Made by a program: the position numbers and the translations under genes
Part shown: piece after piece, positions 48,001-58,929 of the stretch
How the letters are laid out: each line of letters starts with the position of its first letter
Numbering within the stretch: position 1 is the stretch's first letter
Notes under the pieces: generated by a model
Told to the model about the DNA's origin: nothing
What the model saw: only the letters and a program-made list of their open reading frames with translations
The model's database searches: none
Source: Curvularia sp. ZM96
Taxonomy: Eukaryota; Ascomycota; Dothideomycetes; Pleosporales; Pleosporaceae
Direction of reading: 5' to 3'
Length of the DNA stretch: 64,000 nt
Assembly (NCBI GenBank): GCA_022457065.1
Contig: JAJGBQ010000001.1
Span: 5,518,001-5,582,000, forward strand

Positions 48001-48543
48001 ATAGCTGGTGCCATGTGGAACAACCCGCATCTTCTCGTCCTTGACGAGCCTACTAACTTCTTGGACCGTGACTCTCTTGGTGGTCTCGCGGTTGCCATCC
48101 GTGACTACAAGGGTGGTGTCATTATGATTTCCCACAACGAAGAGTTTGTTGGTGCTCTCTGCCCTGAACAATGGCATGTTGCCGATGGCCGCGTCACACA
48201 CAAGGGCCACCTTGCCGTCAACATGGACCGCTTCGAGGATTCGCGCCCAGGATCTAGCAATGTCAGCAGCAATGTCAGCTCGGCAGCCCCATCTACCAAC
48301 GGCACTCCCGTCATGAGTGAGGCCGAGGGCGGCAAAGACGACATGAAGTTCAGGGCCAGGAAGAAGAAGAAGATGACCAAGAAGGAACTCAAGGAGAGGG
48401 AGGTTAGGAGAAGATTGAGGTATATTGACTGGTTGAACAGCCCCAAGGTATGTTGCTGTCCTTTCGCAAGAAGTTTCGACAAATGCTAACGAAGCGACTA
48501 GGGCACTCCCCAACCTCCAAACACGGACGACGAGGCTGAATAG
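45046..48543 (+). CDS. tef3: translation elongation factor eEF3
   Basis: Fungus-specific ABC ATPase that helps release E-site tRNA during elongation. Exons 45046-45714, 45764-47951, 48005-48447 and 48502-48543 give 1,113 residues. HEAT-like repeats occupy about the first 400 residues. ABC1 has Walker A GRNGAGKST (about 510), signature LSGGWKMKLALARAM (about 598) and Walker B LLLDEPTNHLD (about 619). ABC2 has Walker A GANGAGKST (about 757), an inserted chromodomain near 850-880, signature LSGGQKVKVVL (about 941) and Walker B LVLDEPTNFLD (about 963). The C-terminus has the Lys-rich ribosome-binding stretch (RARKKKKMTKKE). The third intron splits the second signature just after VVL. Start 45046 (MAPAIVVDK) was preferred; an in-frame ATG at 45022 would add 8 residues. 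Confidence 0.96.
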
Positions 48544-49144
48544 ATGTGTTCATGACTCTTTGGTTTTATGGTCGCACGACGATATCTTAGACTTTTGCAG
48601 ACTTGCATGACCCGGCGTTATATAGAGGTTTGGAGGAATGAGTGCGTTTTTCAGCACCAAGCGATAGATGGCATGTTCTTTCGTTTGGTGGGATTCTCAT
48701 TTACGACTAAAAGTAGATTTTTATCGTTATACACGTTGTTTTGCAGATGTTTTGATGCGTGATCTGCTTTGTGGGGGCGTGATTGGTGTTATGCGCTTTA
48801 ATGTTTCATCAAACATTGATACACTTATTCGCACAGCTCTGACTACCAACCACATTCCTATCTACATCGATGCAGGAGTGTATAGTAACGACATATATGA
48901 GTTCACGCACCCGCGATGTCACTCCGTATCTTGTGAAGTTATGTACGGACTCAAGCCAGGCACCAACAGTGAATGCGCCTTCCGTTTCTTTCACCTCACT
49001 TCAACCTCTCTCGCTTTGCCACACTTGCACTGCTATCGAAACGCTCCTGCCTCTTACCATGCAAGTCCACCATTGCCATTTCTCTTTTTCCCACCAATAC
49101 CCAGCTTCTGACATCGCCATAACGCTCGCTCATCTACACCCTCG
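48544..49144. other. intergenic between eEF3 and secreted Cys-rich gene
   Basis: 601 bp holding the eEF3 3' UTR and the promoter of the next plus-strand gene. The last ~150 bp are C/T-rich, as is common just before fungal start codons. Nothing else was recognised. Confidence 0.5.
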
Positions 49145-49847
49145 ATGAAGCTCCTCGCCGCTCTCAGTTACATTGGATCGTTTCCGTTTGCCACCGCGTT
49201 CCCTAAACCCACCGACTCAATGGGTATCGGAACTTCGGGCTGTAAGAGTGGTGGAGAGTCAATGCAAGTTGTTCTATTCTATGTCACTTTCTTCAACCAG
49301 ACCACCTAATGCGGCCGCAGATCCCAGTACATCAGTCTCCAAAACACCATATGCGCTGACAGTTCCCCTGTTTTCGCTGTCGAGAAGCTACCCATCAACA
49401 CGCGAGTTGCAGAGTGTCGTGAAAATGGGGAGACTAGGTACGTACATTCACCTCCACCGCGTCTGCTGTATTTAACTGACCTCTCCCCTTCTTTTCTCCG
49501 CCTTCAGGTACGATTGCCCCAACGATTTCCGCATCACTGCACGTCCTGCTACGCCCTCAGTTGCACAAACGGTATCCTGGAACATCGAGGACGCTCTCAG
49601 CGCAGAGTACGCAACTCAGATACCACCTCTGGCTGTAGAAAAGAGGGACATCAGTGAGCAAGAGGGTCAAGACGATCGTGAGAACAAGAGGTACGAGTGC
49701 TCGAATAGTCGGGTGGGAGTCTTGGTGTGCAGGTATGGCTTCTGTGCTATTGATTATTATTGTGAGGAGGGAATGCGGTGTAGTGATGAGTGTGCTTGCT
49801 GTAGGGATGCGAGTATGGTTGAGGTGGAAATGGATGCGGTTGTGTGA
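49145..49847 (+). CDS. small secreted cysteine-rich protein with Kex2 sites (effector-like candidate)
   Basis: Recovered by splicing: exons 49145-49267, 49328-49437 and 49508-49847 give 190 residues. The second intron is strong (GTACGT donor, TTTAACTGAC branch region, TTCAG acceptor). The first is weaker (GTTGTT donor, CCTAAT branch, CCCAG acceptor) and could be misplaced; the frame itself forces exon 2 to begin after the stop at 49307. Residues 1-18 are a signal peptide ending FATA before FP. Two dibasic Kex2-type sites follow (VEKR near residue 122, NKR near 138), releasing a C-terminal domain of about 50 residues with eight cysteines (spacing C-C-C-C-C-C-CC). No known family is recognised. 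Secretion, processing and disulfide bonding are inference from these features. It converges on the bestrophin gene 334 bp away. Confidence 0.68.
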
Positions 49848-50181
49848 GTAGTGTGAGATTTATTGCGTAAAGGCTTTATTTTCTACGCCTGATGTTAGGA
49901 GTATATACGACATCCACGGACGGGAGTGGGAGGGATTTTTCCACTGCTGTTTCGGGATGACTTAATATATAATATGATATCTGGAAATCGGGTTCACTGC
50001 CCTTGTTTTCTTGCCTAGTTCTAATTTTTGCTCATCTTAGTCATGGAGACTCGTGATGACCACAAGTCGCTTGCCTCGCCAGCCGCATAACTTGGTATTA
50101 AACACTCAACTTTTAAAGGAAGACACGAAATTGAAATTGTATTTTTTGTCCTGTCCAGGCAAGTCTACAGGCTTTGCACAT
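49848..50181. other. convergent 3' gap
   Basis: 334 bp between stop codons of the Cys-rich gene and the bestrophin-like gene; both 3' UTRs must lie here. AT-rich around 49,960-50,050; nothing else seen. Confidence 0.5.
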
Positions 50182-51719
50182 CTATTCGCCTCCGCAGCCT
50201 ACAGTGCTGCTCTGTGTGCTTTTTCCAGCTTCGCCCTTTTCAGCGCGATCCTCACTTGTTGTCCGACGGCGAACACCGGCATTGGCAGAGCGGCTCGGTC
50301 TAGGATGCTCATCGTGCTCAACCAACGGATAGTGCAGACCAGGCTTGCTCGCTAGCGCATCTCTAATCTCATCCACGCTCTTTGCCGCCCATCCTGCACT
50401 GCCCAACTTACTCAGCGGGTAGAGGAGCTGGTTTTCGGGATGCATGACGACCTCCTCGATGGTTGAAGCTGGCTTGCTCATGATGATGTCGATGTCTTTC
50501 CTGATTTGCTGGCAGAATGCGTCTAGCGGCAAGTCGTTCACGTCGTCACCGAAGGGGTTCTCGATCTCGCGACCGATAAGTGCAATACCAAGGATGATAT
50601 AGGCCGCAAAGACGCTTGCTGGGATTGTGATGTAACCCAAGAGCTTGACCAGCTGGAAGGGCAAGAGAAGGATGTAAACCCATGTGATTTGGCTGATGGC
50701 AATGCTGTAGGCCAAGGGCAGTGGAGTATTTAGAATGCGGTCAGTTCCAGCGAGAATATCGTTGAAGGTGGTGATGGCATTAAGGGACTGCGTTTGATAG
50801 ATGGAAACTTTGAAGGTGCCGTTGTCGTAGATGGACTTCATGTAGACACTCAGGTAGCTGAGAATCTCCAAGGGAAGGTTACCAAGCGGGACCCGCGAGC
50901 GCTTCAGGAGTTTGCGCGGGTTGGACTCAGCCATGGGTAGACCAAGGAAAATTCCTGCTGTCTTGAAGACACTGGGCTTCTTGTTGCTATCTGGTTGATC
51001 GGCCTCACGCGCAAAGGTATCCAAGTGACCGACCAAGTGCTGCAAATCGTCGTAATGCGTAAATGGTTCAAACCGGAGCTTGTGCTTGAGCGCGACAGAG
51101 AAAGCCGCGATCAGGTTGAGGCAGTTGATTTTGGCGAGAAGATCTTGTTTGCCGAGCTCAGCGTCCTGGTCGTGTCGTTCATCAACGTGGATCCAGATGA
51201 GGCGGGCCAGATTCTGGGATGCGAAATGAAGCTGAGCCCAGTATTTGCGACCGTCATTGTAGCGCTCGTAGGCTGTGGAGCTTCTGAAGCTCAGTGCGAG
51301 ACCGACGACGAAACCAAGAACGGTAAGCAAAAGCTGATTGACACTGACTGAAAAGTGGTCAGTATAGGTTTACGTGATAACAGAGCAGGCGAGAATGCAT
51401 ACGGTCGTGTACGAGTTTTGATATCAGTGTAATCATGCTAGACCAGCCGGCTACAAAGAGCAAGGGCAGAACCATTTCTGGCGTAACACTGCCGTGAACG
51501 CGGAGGAAGACGGGCCATTTCGAGTGATGATCGAGGTCGCGCGGTCCGATCTGGTCTATGTTAGCGACTACATGTTACTACCGCCGAAAACAACATGGGA
51601 CATACGAAGTAATCGTCGAACTCCTTCTCAGTGTCTTGTTTCTTCGGTGGCGACGGTCTCGATGCGCCGCCGTTGGTGCCATTGGACACGCTGGCTGTGC
51701 TTTGCGCCTTCTCCGCCAT
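50182..51719 (-). CDS. bestrophin-like anion channel (RFP-TM/UPF0187 family)
   Basis: Membrane protein of the bestrophin superfamily, expected to conduct chloride or other anions. Exons 51719-51606, 51550-51403 and 51347-50182 give 475 residues. The first two were found by splicing: exon 1 is a disordered N-terminal tail, and exon 2 supplies the family opening GPRDLDHHSKWPVFLRVHGS. The second join restores VNQLLLTVLGFVVGLALSFRS, leading into the hallmark STAYERYNDGRKYW. A later PFGDDVNDLPLD segment matches the bestrophin acidic loop after the last membrane helix. Hydrophobic segments lie near the two ends of the core domain. The C-terminal ~70 residues are polar and basic. Introns are 55 nt each with GTATGT and GTATGC donors. 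Channel activity is inferred from family membership. Confidence 0.88.
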
Positions 51720-53299
51720 TGCAAAGTATCGTTACCTGTCAGAGGGAAGAGAGACAGAGGAGCTGAGTCCGGTCAAACTTTTTACGGTCATGATTGCAAC
51801 AAGCGAGCACAACTTCTTCTTATGTCGCGTGCCCCTATCCCTGGCTGTTTCATTCTGCCTTGTACCAGCCACTAAAAGTCGCGCGGTCTAGGCATGGCGT
51901 CTGGGTAGCGCTGTCAACGACAGATTTAATTATGGCGACGCTGGAAGCGGCAAGCTCGTGATAGGCGACTCCAATGGAGCGCTACCCCGTGGCGGGAGCG
52001 GTAGAAGCGTAGCCTTAATTGAGGTACAGCCCGCCTTGGCAGGGTGCTTTCACGGGCTTACTGGCGATGCAGAGCTGAGTCGTGGTTGCAGCTGGCACCA
52101 GCAAAGCTGTGAGCGCACGGATTGGATCGCCGGCCAAGACAAACCGTGATTCGCTTGGGCCATCCAAGCTTCAGCTGAGCCAGAGCGTCGAGACGTTAAT
52201 CAGCGACTTGGCAATGGTGTTCCGCGCAGGTCTCGCCAAAGAAGGCGGCGCCAGCTCCTTAATATCAGACAAACCACACGGCTCAGGCGTTAATCCGCGC
52301 CGCCCTACCTGGTTCTGCTTACCTACCATTTGCCTGAAAGATGTCGACAAGCCCTGATCTAGTTGATGATTCTGCATAACATGAACAGCCAAGTAGAGAC
52401 TATCCAATTGTGACGCAATCTTGCAAAGCAAAAATAGAGCTGCTTGCCTGAAGCTCGCATTGCAGTGTGGGCCTTGCATGAGTCCTATTCTTTACAATTA
52501 GAAAAGACAAGGACCCTAAGCCACTTGACGAGATCCAAGCATTATACATATCGCCGGTCCAATTGTATTGTCGGTTCAGGACATGGGTCGAGGGACTTCA
52601 AACATGGCGCTGCAGTCCCCAGATAGTTTCTGACCTGTCGCAAACAAGTCAATGGCACAGGCAAGAGGCCGTGACTAACGATGAAGGACGAAGTTCGTTT
52701 GTGGGGAGGAATCATGAAGAGAATCGATCGAGTCGATCTGGCTCACGCTCGCTAGCAGTTGGTGTTGCCAAGCACGTCAGATCGCGGCATTTGAAGCTTA
52801 GCGGCCGGACACAGTATTCACCGACCTGCTTGCGACCCATCCCAGTTGTGATCCATTGCAACATACCAATGACATCCATGAAGGAAGGCAGATCCAACAA
52901 TATCAATCAAGGTCAGGCGTGTACCAGAGAAAGATGCAAGCAAACCGTTTGCCGACTGGAAACTGGTGGGGGCTGTTCCCGATCCTAGTCTCCGATGGAC
53001 ATCGCGTCCCTGCATACACTCGTCATAGGCCAAAGAAAAGCCTCTTGGACCGCTCTGCGCATAATGGGAGCCACCTGATCAAGGAATACCGGTTGGATGG
53101 CGTCTAAAGTGTATTCCGCTACCCACCTGACGGGAATACGTCAGAGTCGGGAAAAACTCGACCTTCTTGTTCTTCTTCGTCTTGTTCTTTCATCTCCACA
53201 AACTTCCAATTGATGGCTAGACAGTCAAACTCTCATTCATTTTCTACGTCGATTGATTGAGCCCTCTTTCAGGCACAAAGTGCCTATTCCAACACCACA
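51720..53299. promoter_or_regulatory. divergent promoter region of bestrophin-like and MFS genes
   Basis: 1,580 bp between divergent start codons. No credible gene, RNA or repeat was seen. The last 100 bp before the MFS gene are C/T-rich (CTTCTTGTTCTTCTTCG near 53,163-53,180). Confidence 0.45.
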
Positions 53300-54950
53300 A
53301 TGTCCTTTATAGCGCATGCAATAGCAGACAAACAAACCAATGTCGTCATCTTCTCTGCTACAGCCATTGCGCTGTATGGATACGACCAGGGTATGATGTC
53401 GCTCATCAACACCAATTACAACTACCTCGAGACCATGGGCTTGTACGAGGAGTCCCCTGTCGTCGGTGTCATTGTGGCGGTTTACTATCTCGGTTGTGCA
53501 GTCGGTGCGGTCCTTTTCTCTAAACTTGCCGATGAGCTAGGGAGGAAAAAGAGCATCTTCTTCAGTCTGGCTACCGCTTCCTTGGGAAATCTGTTCATGT
53601 TTATCAGTGGCATGGGTCCGTTGGGAAAGAGCACTCAGATCGCGTTGGGCATCATGTTGGCCGGGAGGGTAGTAATGGGTCTGGGTGTTGGAGGCATCGA
53701 CGCGGTGATACCAACTTATTCCTCTGAGTTGAGCTCAGATGGCTCTCGCGGCAAAGCACTGGCCCAGGAGTTTCAGTCCAACATCTTCGGCCTGGTAATG
53801 GCTTTTGGTATCAATCTCCTGGTTACGATCCTCCTTGGCAAGCAAAACCACTGGGCCTGGCGCATTCCGATTATTGTCATGCAGATTTATCCTGTCCTTC
53901 TCATTGCTTTCGTAGAACGTCTTCCGGAATCTCCGCGCTGGTTCATCTTCCATGACCGTCAGGACGATGCGAAGGATGCATTGGAGGATATCTATGGAGA
54001 TGGAGGAAAAGATAAGCTTGAAGAGCTCTTGGAGCAGCACGACAAGGAAAAGGATGAAAAGGCTGGTTACATGGATATGTTGACGCCCGGCCACCCACAG
54101 TTTCACCCTACGATGATCACGGTTATGTCCCAGGTGAACCAAGCGTTGACAGGATATGGTGCGGTTAGTGTGTATGGGCCGCAGATCTTTGAGGTATGTG
54201 ACTTTGAGTCTGTTAGCCCTGACGCAGCAGCATTGTACTAACATGCGATTGCAGTTACTCGGATTCTCAGTCCGCAACTCGGAGTATCTCACTCTCGGAA
54301 ACTACACATCCTACTTCTTTCTCATGACCCTCGCCTGGCTTCTTATCGACGCCATTGGTCGTCGCAAGATCCTCATTCACGGCTCTGCCATCCTAGCTAC
54401 CTCTTTTGCGCTTCTTGCTCTTTTTGGTGGCCTGGTGGCAAACTCCAACTCGCTGCATATCCCTACCTATATTCCTGGTATCATTGGCACTGTCATTCTC
54501 TTCGTCGCTACCGGCGCTTTCGGAATCGGCTGGCTTGCAACTGTCTGGTTATTCCCCACGGAAGTGTATCCTACCACTGCCCGCGCACAGGGTACTGCCA
54601 TCTCTGTCATCGTCTGGGGTCTGGCCAACTTTGCCATTACATTCCTCACGCCCGTGCTCTTTAATAACTTGGATTATTATATCTTCCTCGTGTTTGCGGG
54701 AACCAATACTTTTGCCGGCCTGTGGACGTACTTCTGTCTGCCTGAGACGGGAGGGCGCACTTTCGATGAAAACATGGAGTTCTTCAAGGAGGCAGCGGAA
54801 CATGGCACTTGGAGGGTTAGCAAGGTGGGCAAAGGCGAATGGAAGAAGATGATGTATCCTGATCCTGAGGGTGAGGGTAATATGGACGCGGAGCGTGTGC
54901 CCTTGTTGCAAAGGATAGAGGATCAGGTTCCTAGTATGAATGGCAGCTGA
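53300..54950 (+). CDS. MFS sugar transporter
   Basis: Plasma-membrane hexose-type transporter of the major facilitator superfamily (SP family). Exons 53300-54193 and 54255-54950 give 529 residues; the 61-nt intron has a GTATGT donor and GCAG acceptor and joins ...PQIFE to LLGF. Twelve hydrophobic segments are apparent. Signatures: GYDQGMMS in helix 1, the helix 2-3 loop DELGRKKS, GRVVMGLGVGG, PESPRW after helix 6, the second-half counterpart DAIGRRK, and PETGGRTF after helix 12. The PESPRW and PETGGRTF motifs are diagnostic for sugar porters. The substrate cannot be told from the sequence alone. It is divergent from the bestrophin-like gene. Confidence 0.93.
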
Positions 54951-55296
54951 GTGACCTCACCTGCAGCGGGCAAAAGTAGGATGCACAGACTACTTTCTTC
55001 GATAGGCCCGCATAGACACAGTTCTGTTAGCGGCAGTCAATCAAAAAGTCAAAAAGGGAAACACATTGGTGTCGAGTATATGGTCAAAGCAGCGCTAATG
55101 CTAAATATCACAGTAGAACAAGATGAATACATTATGTAGACTCAGGCAATTGTACTGACAATAGCTACAATCTCATTCTGGTATGCCCAGCAAGTATGCA
55201 GCATCTTGGCCCTTACATCGGTGGGACAACATGACAAGCCTCAGCCTAGGAAAATGCTTAGTATTTCATCAAAGAGTCGCTGATATTGTAGCTGCA
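54951..55296. other. 3' flank of MFS gene
   Basis: 346 bp; presumably the MFS 3' UTR and the 3' end of the possible minus-strand gene to the right. No other feature seen. Confidence 0.45.
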
Positions 55297-55588
55297 TCAA
55301 ACCTTCTGCACTACTTGTTTATATCCCTTGATTGATAAGTCTAGGGGAACTGCGTCTGTGGATGGAAAGTTTGCTGCGATACACGGGATGAGGTAGAGTG
55401 TTTTTCCTGAGAAGAAGCTGGATGGAAAGTTGATAAGGAGGTATGCGATAATGAAGAAGAGACAGGAGTAGGCAAGCAAATGGGGCTTGGCTGCATCCAA
55501 GGTGGTAAAGACTCCATTTTGATTCGCGGTGCGAAAGAGGCCACGGTCGTGTATCGTAAAACCACGTCTGTACCTTTCGCCATATAAA
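55297..55588 (-). CDS. possible 3' exon of a small membrane protein (partial)
   Basis: On the minus strand an open frame of about 97 codons runs from a plausible acceptor (GTAAG at 55590-55589, preceded by a GCTGAT branch-like sequence) to a TGA at 55297. It contains one clear membrane helix (LLAYSCLFFIIAYLLI) and a polar C-terminus ending KQVVQKV. An in-frame stop lies just upstream, so earlier exons would be needed; none could be joined convincingly. Two other frames are also open across part of the interval. It matches no family I know, and could be a chance frame. Confidence 0.28.
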
Positions 55589-56394
55589 CTTACAGGGTAT
55601 CAGCAAAGGACCAACAATTATTGTGTTGCCTATCCGTGCCGCCCGTTTCGCAAATTTCGGACTTCTTCGTTCGGATTTAACGTCGCACATCCTTTGACCG
55701 AAGCCCGAGTAGTTGATCTTTACCCCTTTGTTTTAGGCACCAGCATAAAGTCCGTTGTTGTTGGTCGAACAATGCAATGTCGGACATGTCGGAGATGTCT
55801 CAGTCGGACGAAGCTGACGCACTTTGCTCCGTTGCGAAGTTAGAGGCACAGACCAATCAACTGTCGGCGCCCGCTGCGCGAAAGGGACGAAGACCAAAGA
55901 CGAAGATTGAACGCCAAACCAGGTTCTTTTGAGAAAGGCGGGCGTTTCTTGGTGCGACTGTGTCCGACAGCTGACGCACGGTGATGTATCGCATACTCTG
56001 CGTTGTGTGTTCACATAAAGCTCGCAGGCTGCCATGATTGCAAGTCGCCTATCATTACTGTCGACTACCATTCCAACTTCGTTAGCTTAAGCCCCCCACC
56101 TCCCCTGACCGGAAGCGGGAGAAAGCGGGTTCCACACGTGTTTCGACACTTGACAAGACTCTGCGGTATTACTCGCAAGCACAGCTAGGCCCCCGCTTCC
56201 ACCAATCATATCGAAGGTGTTTGTGAGCAAGCAGAAATAGGCGTAACGGGGGAGGCCAACGCGATATATAGCCAGGTCCTTGTCCCCCGAGTCTTCATCT
56301 GCACTTGTGAAGTCGCGGTTGCTGTCTGGTTCCCTCCTCCCCAAAAAAACGGTCGTTTCGTCTGTCCAGGAGAAAAGAGAAGCCTGTTGTAGAC

Positions 56395-56811
56395 TTGTCT
56401 TATCTGCTATCCATCGCCGCCCGAGCACGGACGGCAAATCAACATGTCAACCACATACCTTTCAATCCACGATCTCTTGCGCATAACATACACCTACGAG
56501 ATGCAAGCCGTGAAAACTCAGGCGCAGTCCCAGGAACACCTACTTCGTCCTCGCTCAGACTCTGCATGCTCGGTAAGCTGCCGCCGTCCTCCCCTGCTTC
56601 AACATGACATGACTGTCCAAGTACTAACGTACAAGGCGCAGATGCCAGAGATATGCGCACATCTCTCACCACCCAGCCCGAGGCGCTCTTCTGCACTCGC
56701 GGACAGGGAAGACCTAGAAACGGATTTCACCGACCTGTTCAGCCAGAAGAAGAGAGCGAGCGTCTGAGCGAGCAGCGTTTTGCTCCTCCTCGGACTGAGT
56801 TTCGAGGCTAG
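56395..56811 (+). CDS. possible spliced orphan gene, partial
   Basis: A strong 69-nt intron-like segment (56573-56641: GTAAGC donor, GTACTAACGT branch, GCGCAG acceptor) joins two open frames. In the preferred frame the product contains SGAVPGTPTSSS before the join and a basic, disordered tail ending PPRTEFRG at TAG 56809-56811, but no ATG is available upstream, so a 5' exon is missing. A second frame starts at ATG 56444 and ends at TGA 56765-56767; because the intron is divisible by three, that frame stays open with or without splicing. No family is recognised. Confidence 0.3.
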
Positions 56812-58200
56812 ACAGAAGGAGCGGTGCCGAGGAGGACCCATAGCATTCACAAAGGAACTCCCATCCAAGGAATGAGGTGGGGTGGACAATGGGGGATTAT
56901 ACTCCCTCGTTCCCTTGACACGACGTTAAAGGCCACAAGAACACATCGCGCTGCGTCGACTCTACTCCTGCGCCGCCGGATTCCTCTCCAGACCCGCTGC
57001 TTTCCATTTGGGGATAGAAGTAGGCGAATCTTTTGTTGGCCTGTTATCGATGCGACAAGTCCGCGACGATCAGAGTCCACAAACCCGCGATCGCCTCTTT
57101 AACATACTCTACCCCATTCATACAAGACACAGGAAGCTGGGTCATTTGGGCACTACGGATCGTAGGGGATATTGTTTCCGCGTACATCAGGCCAGCCTCG
57201 CACACGCGTCGCTAGCTGCGCGTGAGGAGGAAGGAGAGGTACGTTAACGCTGGGTAGGAACAAAGCAACGAGTTGGCTTTCGTGGATAGCCCCTAGGGCA
57301 CGCGGCTTGCGATGCAGCGTCTGTTTGAATATTAGAAGTGTACGCAACTGAATCCCGTAGTGAAGCGAGGAGCTGCAAATGTGTGATGTGTCGAAATCTT
57401 TGGCTGTTTTGTGGAGCGTGTCCGCAGTTACAATGGGCAACCTTAGGCAATACTGGTTTCCTAAGAACAACGCAACTACCATGTAGCGTGTGTAGCGGCT
57501 TATTTGCCAATGTTGCGCAACTATAAGTCAACAGTAATGTAGTCTGTTTTGAGACTGTCCATAGCATTCCAAAGCGGGACATTGTCGACTCCAGATCTGC
57601 GTGGATACATTGCAGTGGGTAGCCGCGTTTGCGAATCAGTGATGCTGAAGACAGAAGCCCGCATACACGAAAGGTATTCATAGCTGTCGCGTAGGTTCTG
57701 TTATCACTAGCCGTACGTTAATAGTAGCTGTACACTCTTCTGCTAAACTTGATTTTGAGATGACGAGTTCGCTGTTTGCTGGAATGGCTTGTGCAGAAGG
57801 CGGAGCCTGGATCATATCTCAATGGCCAGATCTCTTATCTGCGTGATCACCTGGTTTCCCTGGTTCTCAAGCATAGTCAGAGCTACAAAAGCATCAATGA
57901 AGCGCCAAAGGGTCACAGATTAGTAAGTGCCAAGGCCTCGACCGGGCAAACAGCTACCTGCTTCTCTCTGCAGTTGCCATGACACGTTGGCCGCGGCAAA
58001 CAGAGGTGGAGGCCATGGTCCCTGGCCTCCGGCAAAAAAGAGAGGAAAGAAACAGGCGGTGACTTGACCAAAACCACTTTCTTCAGGCACAATAGGTACT
58101 CAACAGCTACAGCCTGAGCAAAAGACATGTGTGTTATGGCTGAGACTTACTCTCAGCCTATGTCCCGTTCTGTAGTACAAAAGTGAAAAAAAAAGTGCAA
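56812..58200. other. no supportable gene
   Basis: About 1.4 kb of short overlapping frames without motifs or paired splice sites. An 8-bp inverted repeat GGAGGCCA/TGGCCTCC with a 7-nt loop lies at 58008-58030. Confidence 0.45.
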
Positions 58201-58294
58201 AAAGGTTCAGCTGTACCCCGTTATTGGGGGTGATACATACCTGGTGGGTACAGCCTACATCCTTTCCTATGCTTGTAAGTAGTTTCTAAGCGGG

Positions 58295-58440
58295 GGTTAT
58301 ACATACCTTGTGATGTTGTTGTGAACCTCTCGCCGCATTGCCGAACCTCAAGCGCATAATTCAAATTTTGACGTACCTTGTGATAATCCAGGGAATCGAA
58401 CCTCTCGCCGCATTGCCGAACCTCAAGCGCTGAATTCATA
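58295..58440 (-). repeat. 74-bp unit present twice in tandem
   Basis: On the plus strand GAACCTCTCGCCGCATTG followed by CCGAACCTCAAGCGC occurs at about 58,323 and again about 74 bp later. Read on the minus strand, both copies contain the peptide frame ALEVRQCGERF, and each is followed by CACAAG plus a GTAYGT donor-like sequence. One copy also contains GGTTCGATTCC, a perfect pol III B-box, but no tRNA fold is possible. Confidence 0.75.
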
Positions 58441-58929
58441 CTTGTACGTACCTGTTACCGGCCCCGTCGGCCACTACACCCTCTGGCTAGGTGCTGCCAT
58501 ATGCCACCCTATAGCTAGGTGCTGCTTGATGGAAGAAGGGTGCTTTTTTGAAATATATATAGCCCAAGTTTTTGAGCGGGGTCGGGGGTGATATCATGGT
58601 GTGGTGTGGGTCGAGGGCACGCGGCGACGTAGGCGTTTGCTGAGGTAGGCGAGGGGACACCTTCACGGGACCATCCTAGGTGGCAGGGAGAGTGTAGTCA
58701 TCCCTTGTGGTGCTTCGACTCATGGTGGGATCCGTCGGGGCCATTGGCCTGTCCATCTACGTCTTCTGTGCAGCCTTGACTTGCCCTCCTCCTCGATCCC
58801 CCACAGAGCCACCACGCAACCACCACGCAGCAACTATGCTTGAGATCGAGCACCGATTTACTGGACACCTCCCCTATTTGCCTGACACAGCTTGCTCGGT
58901 GTTGCATGCATCAGACGTACTGGTGACAG

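Noticed and set aside
170..48543. Functional cluster of translation genes (rps6, rps30, tef3)
   Set aside because: They are 20 kb or more apart with unrelated genes between; coincidence is the simpler explanation.
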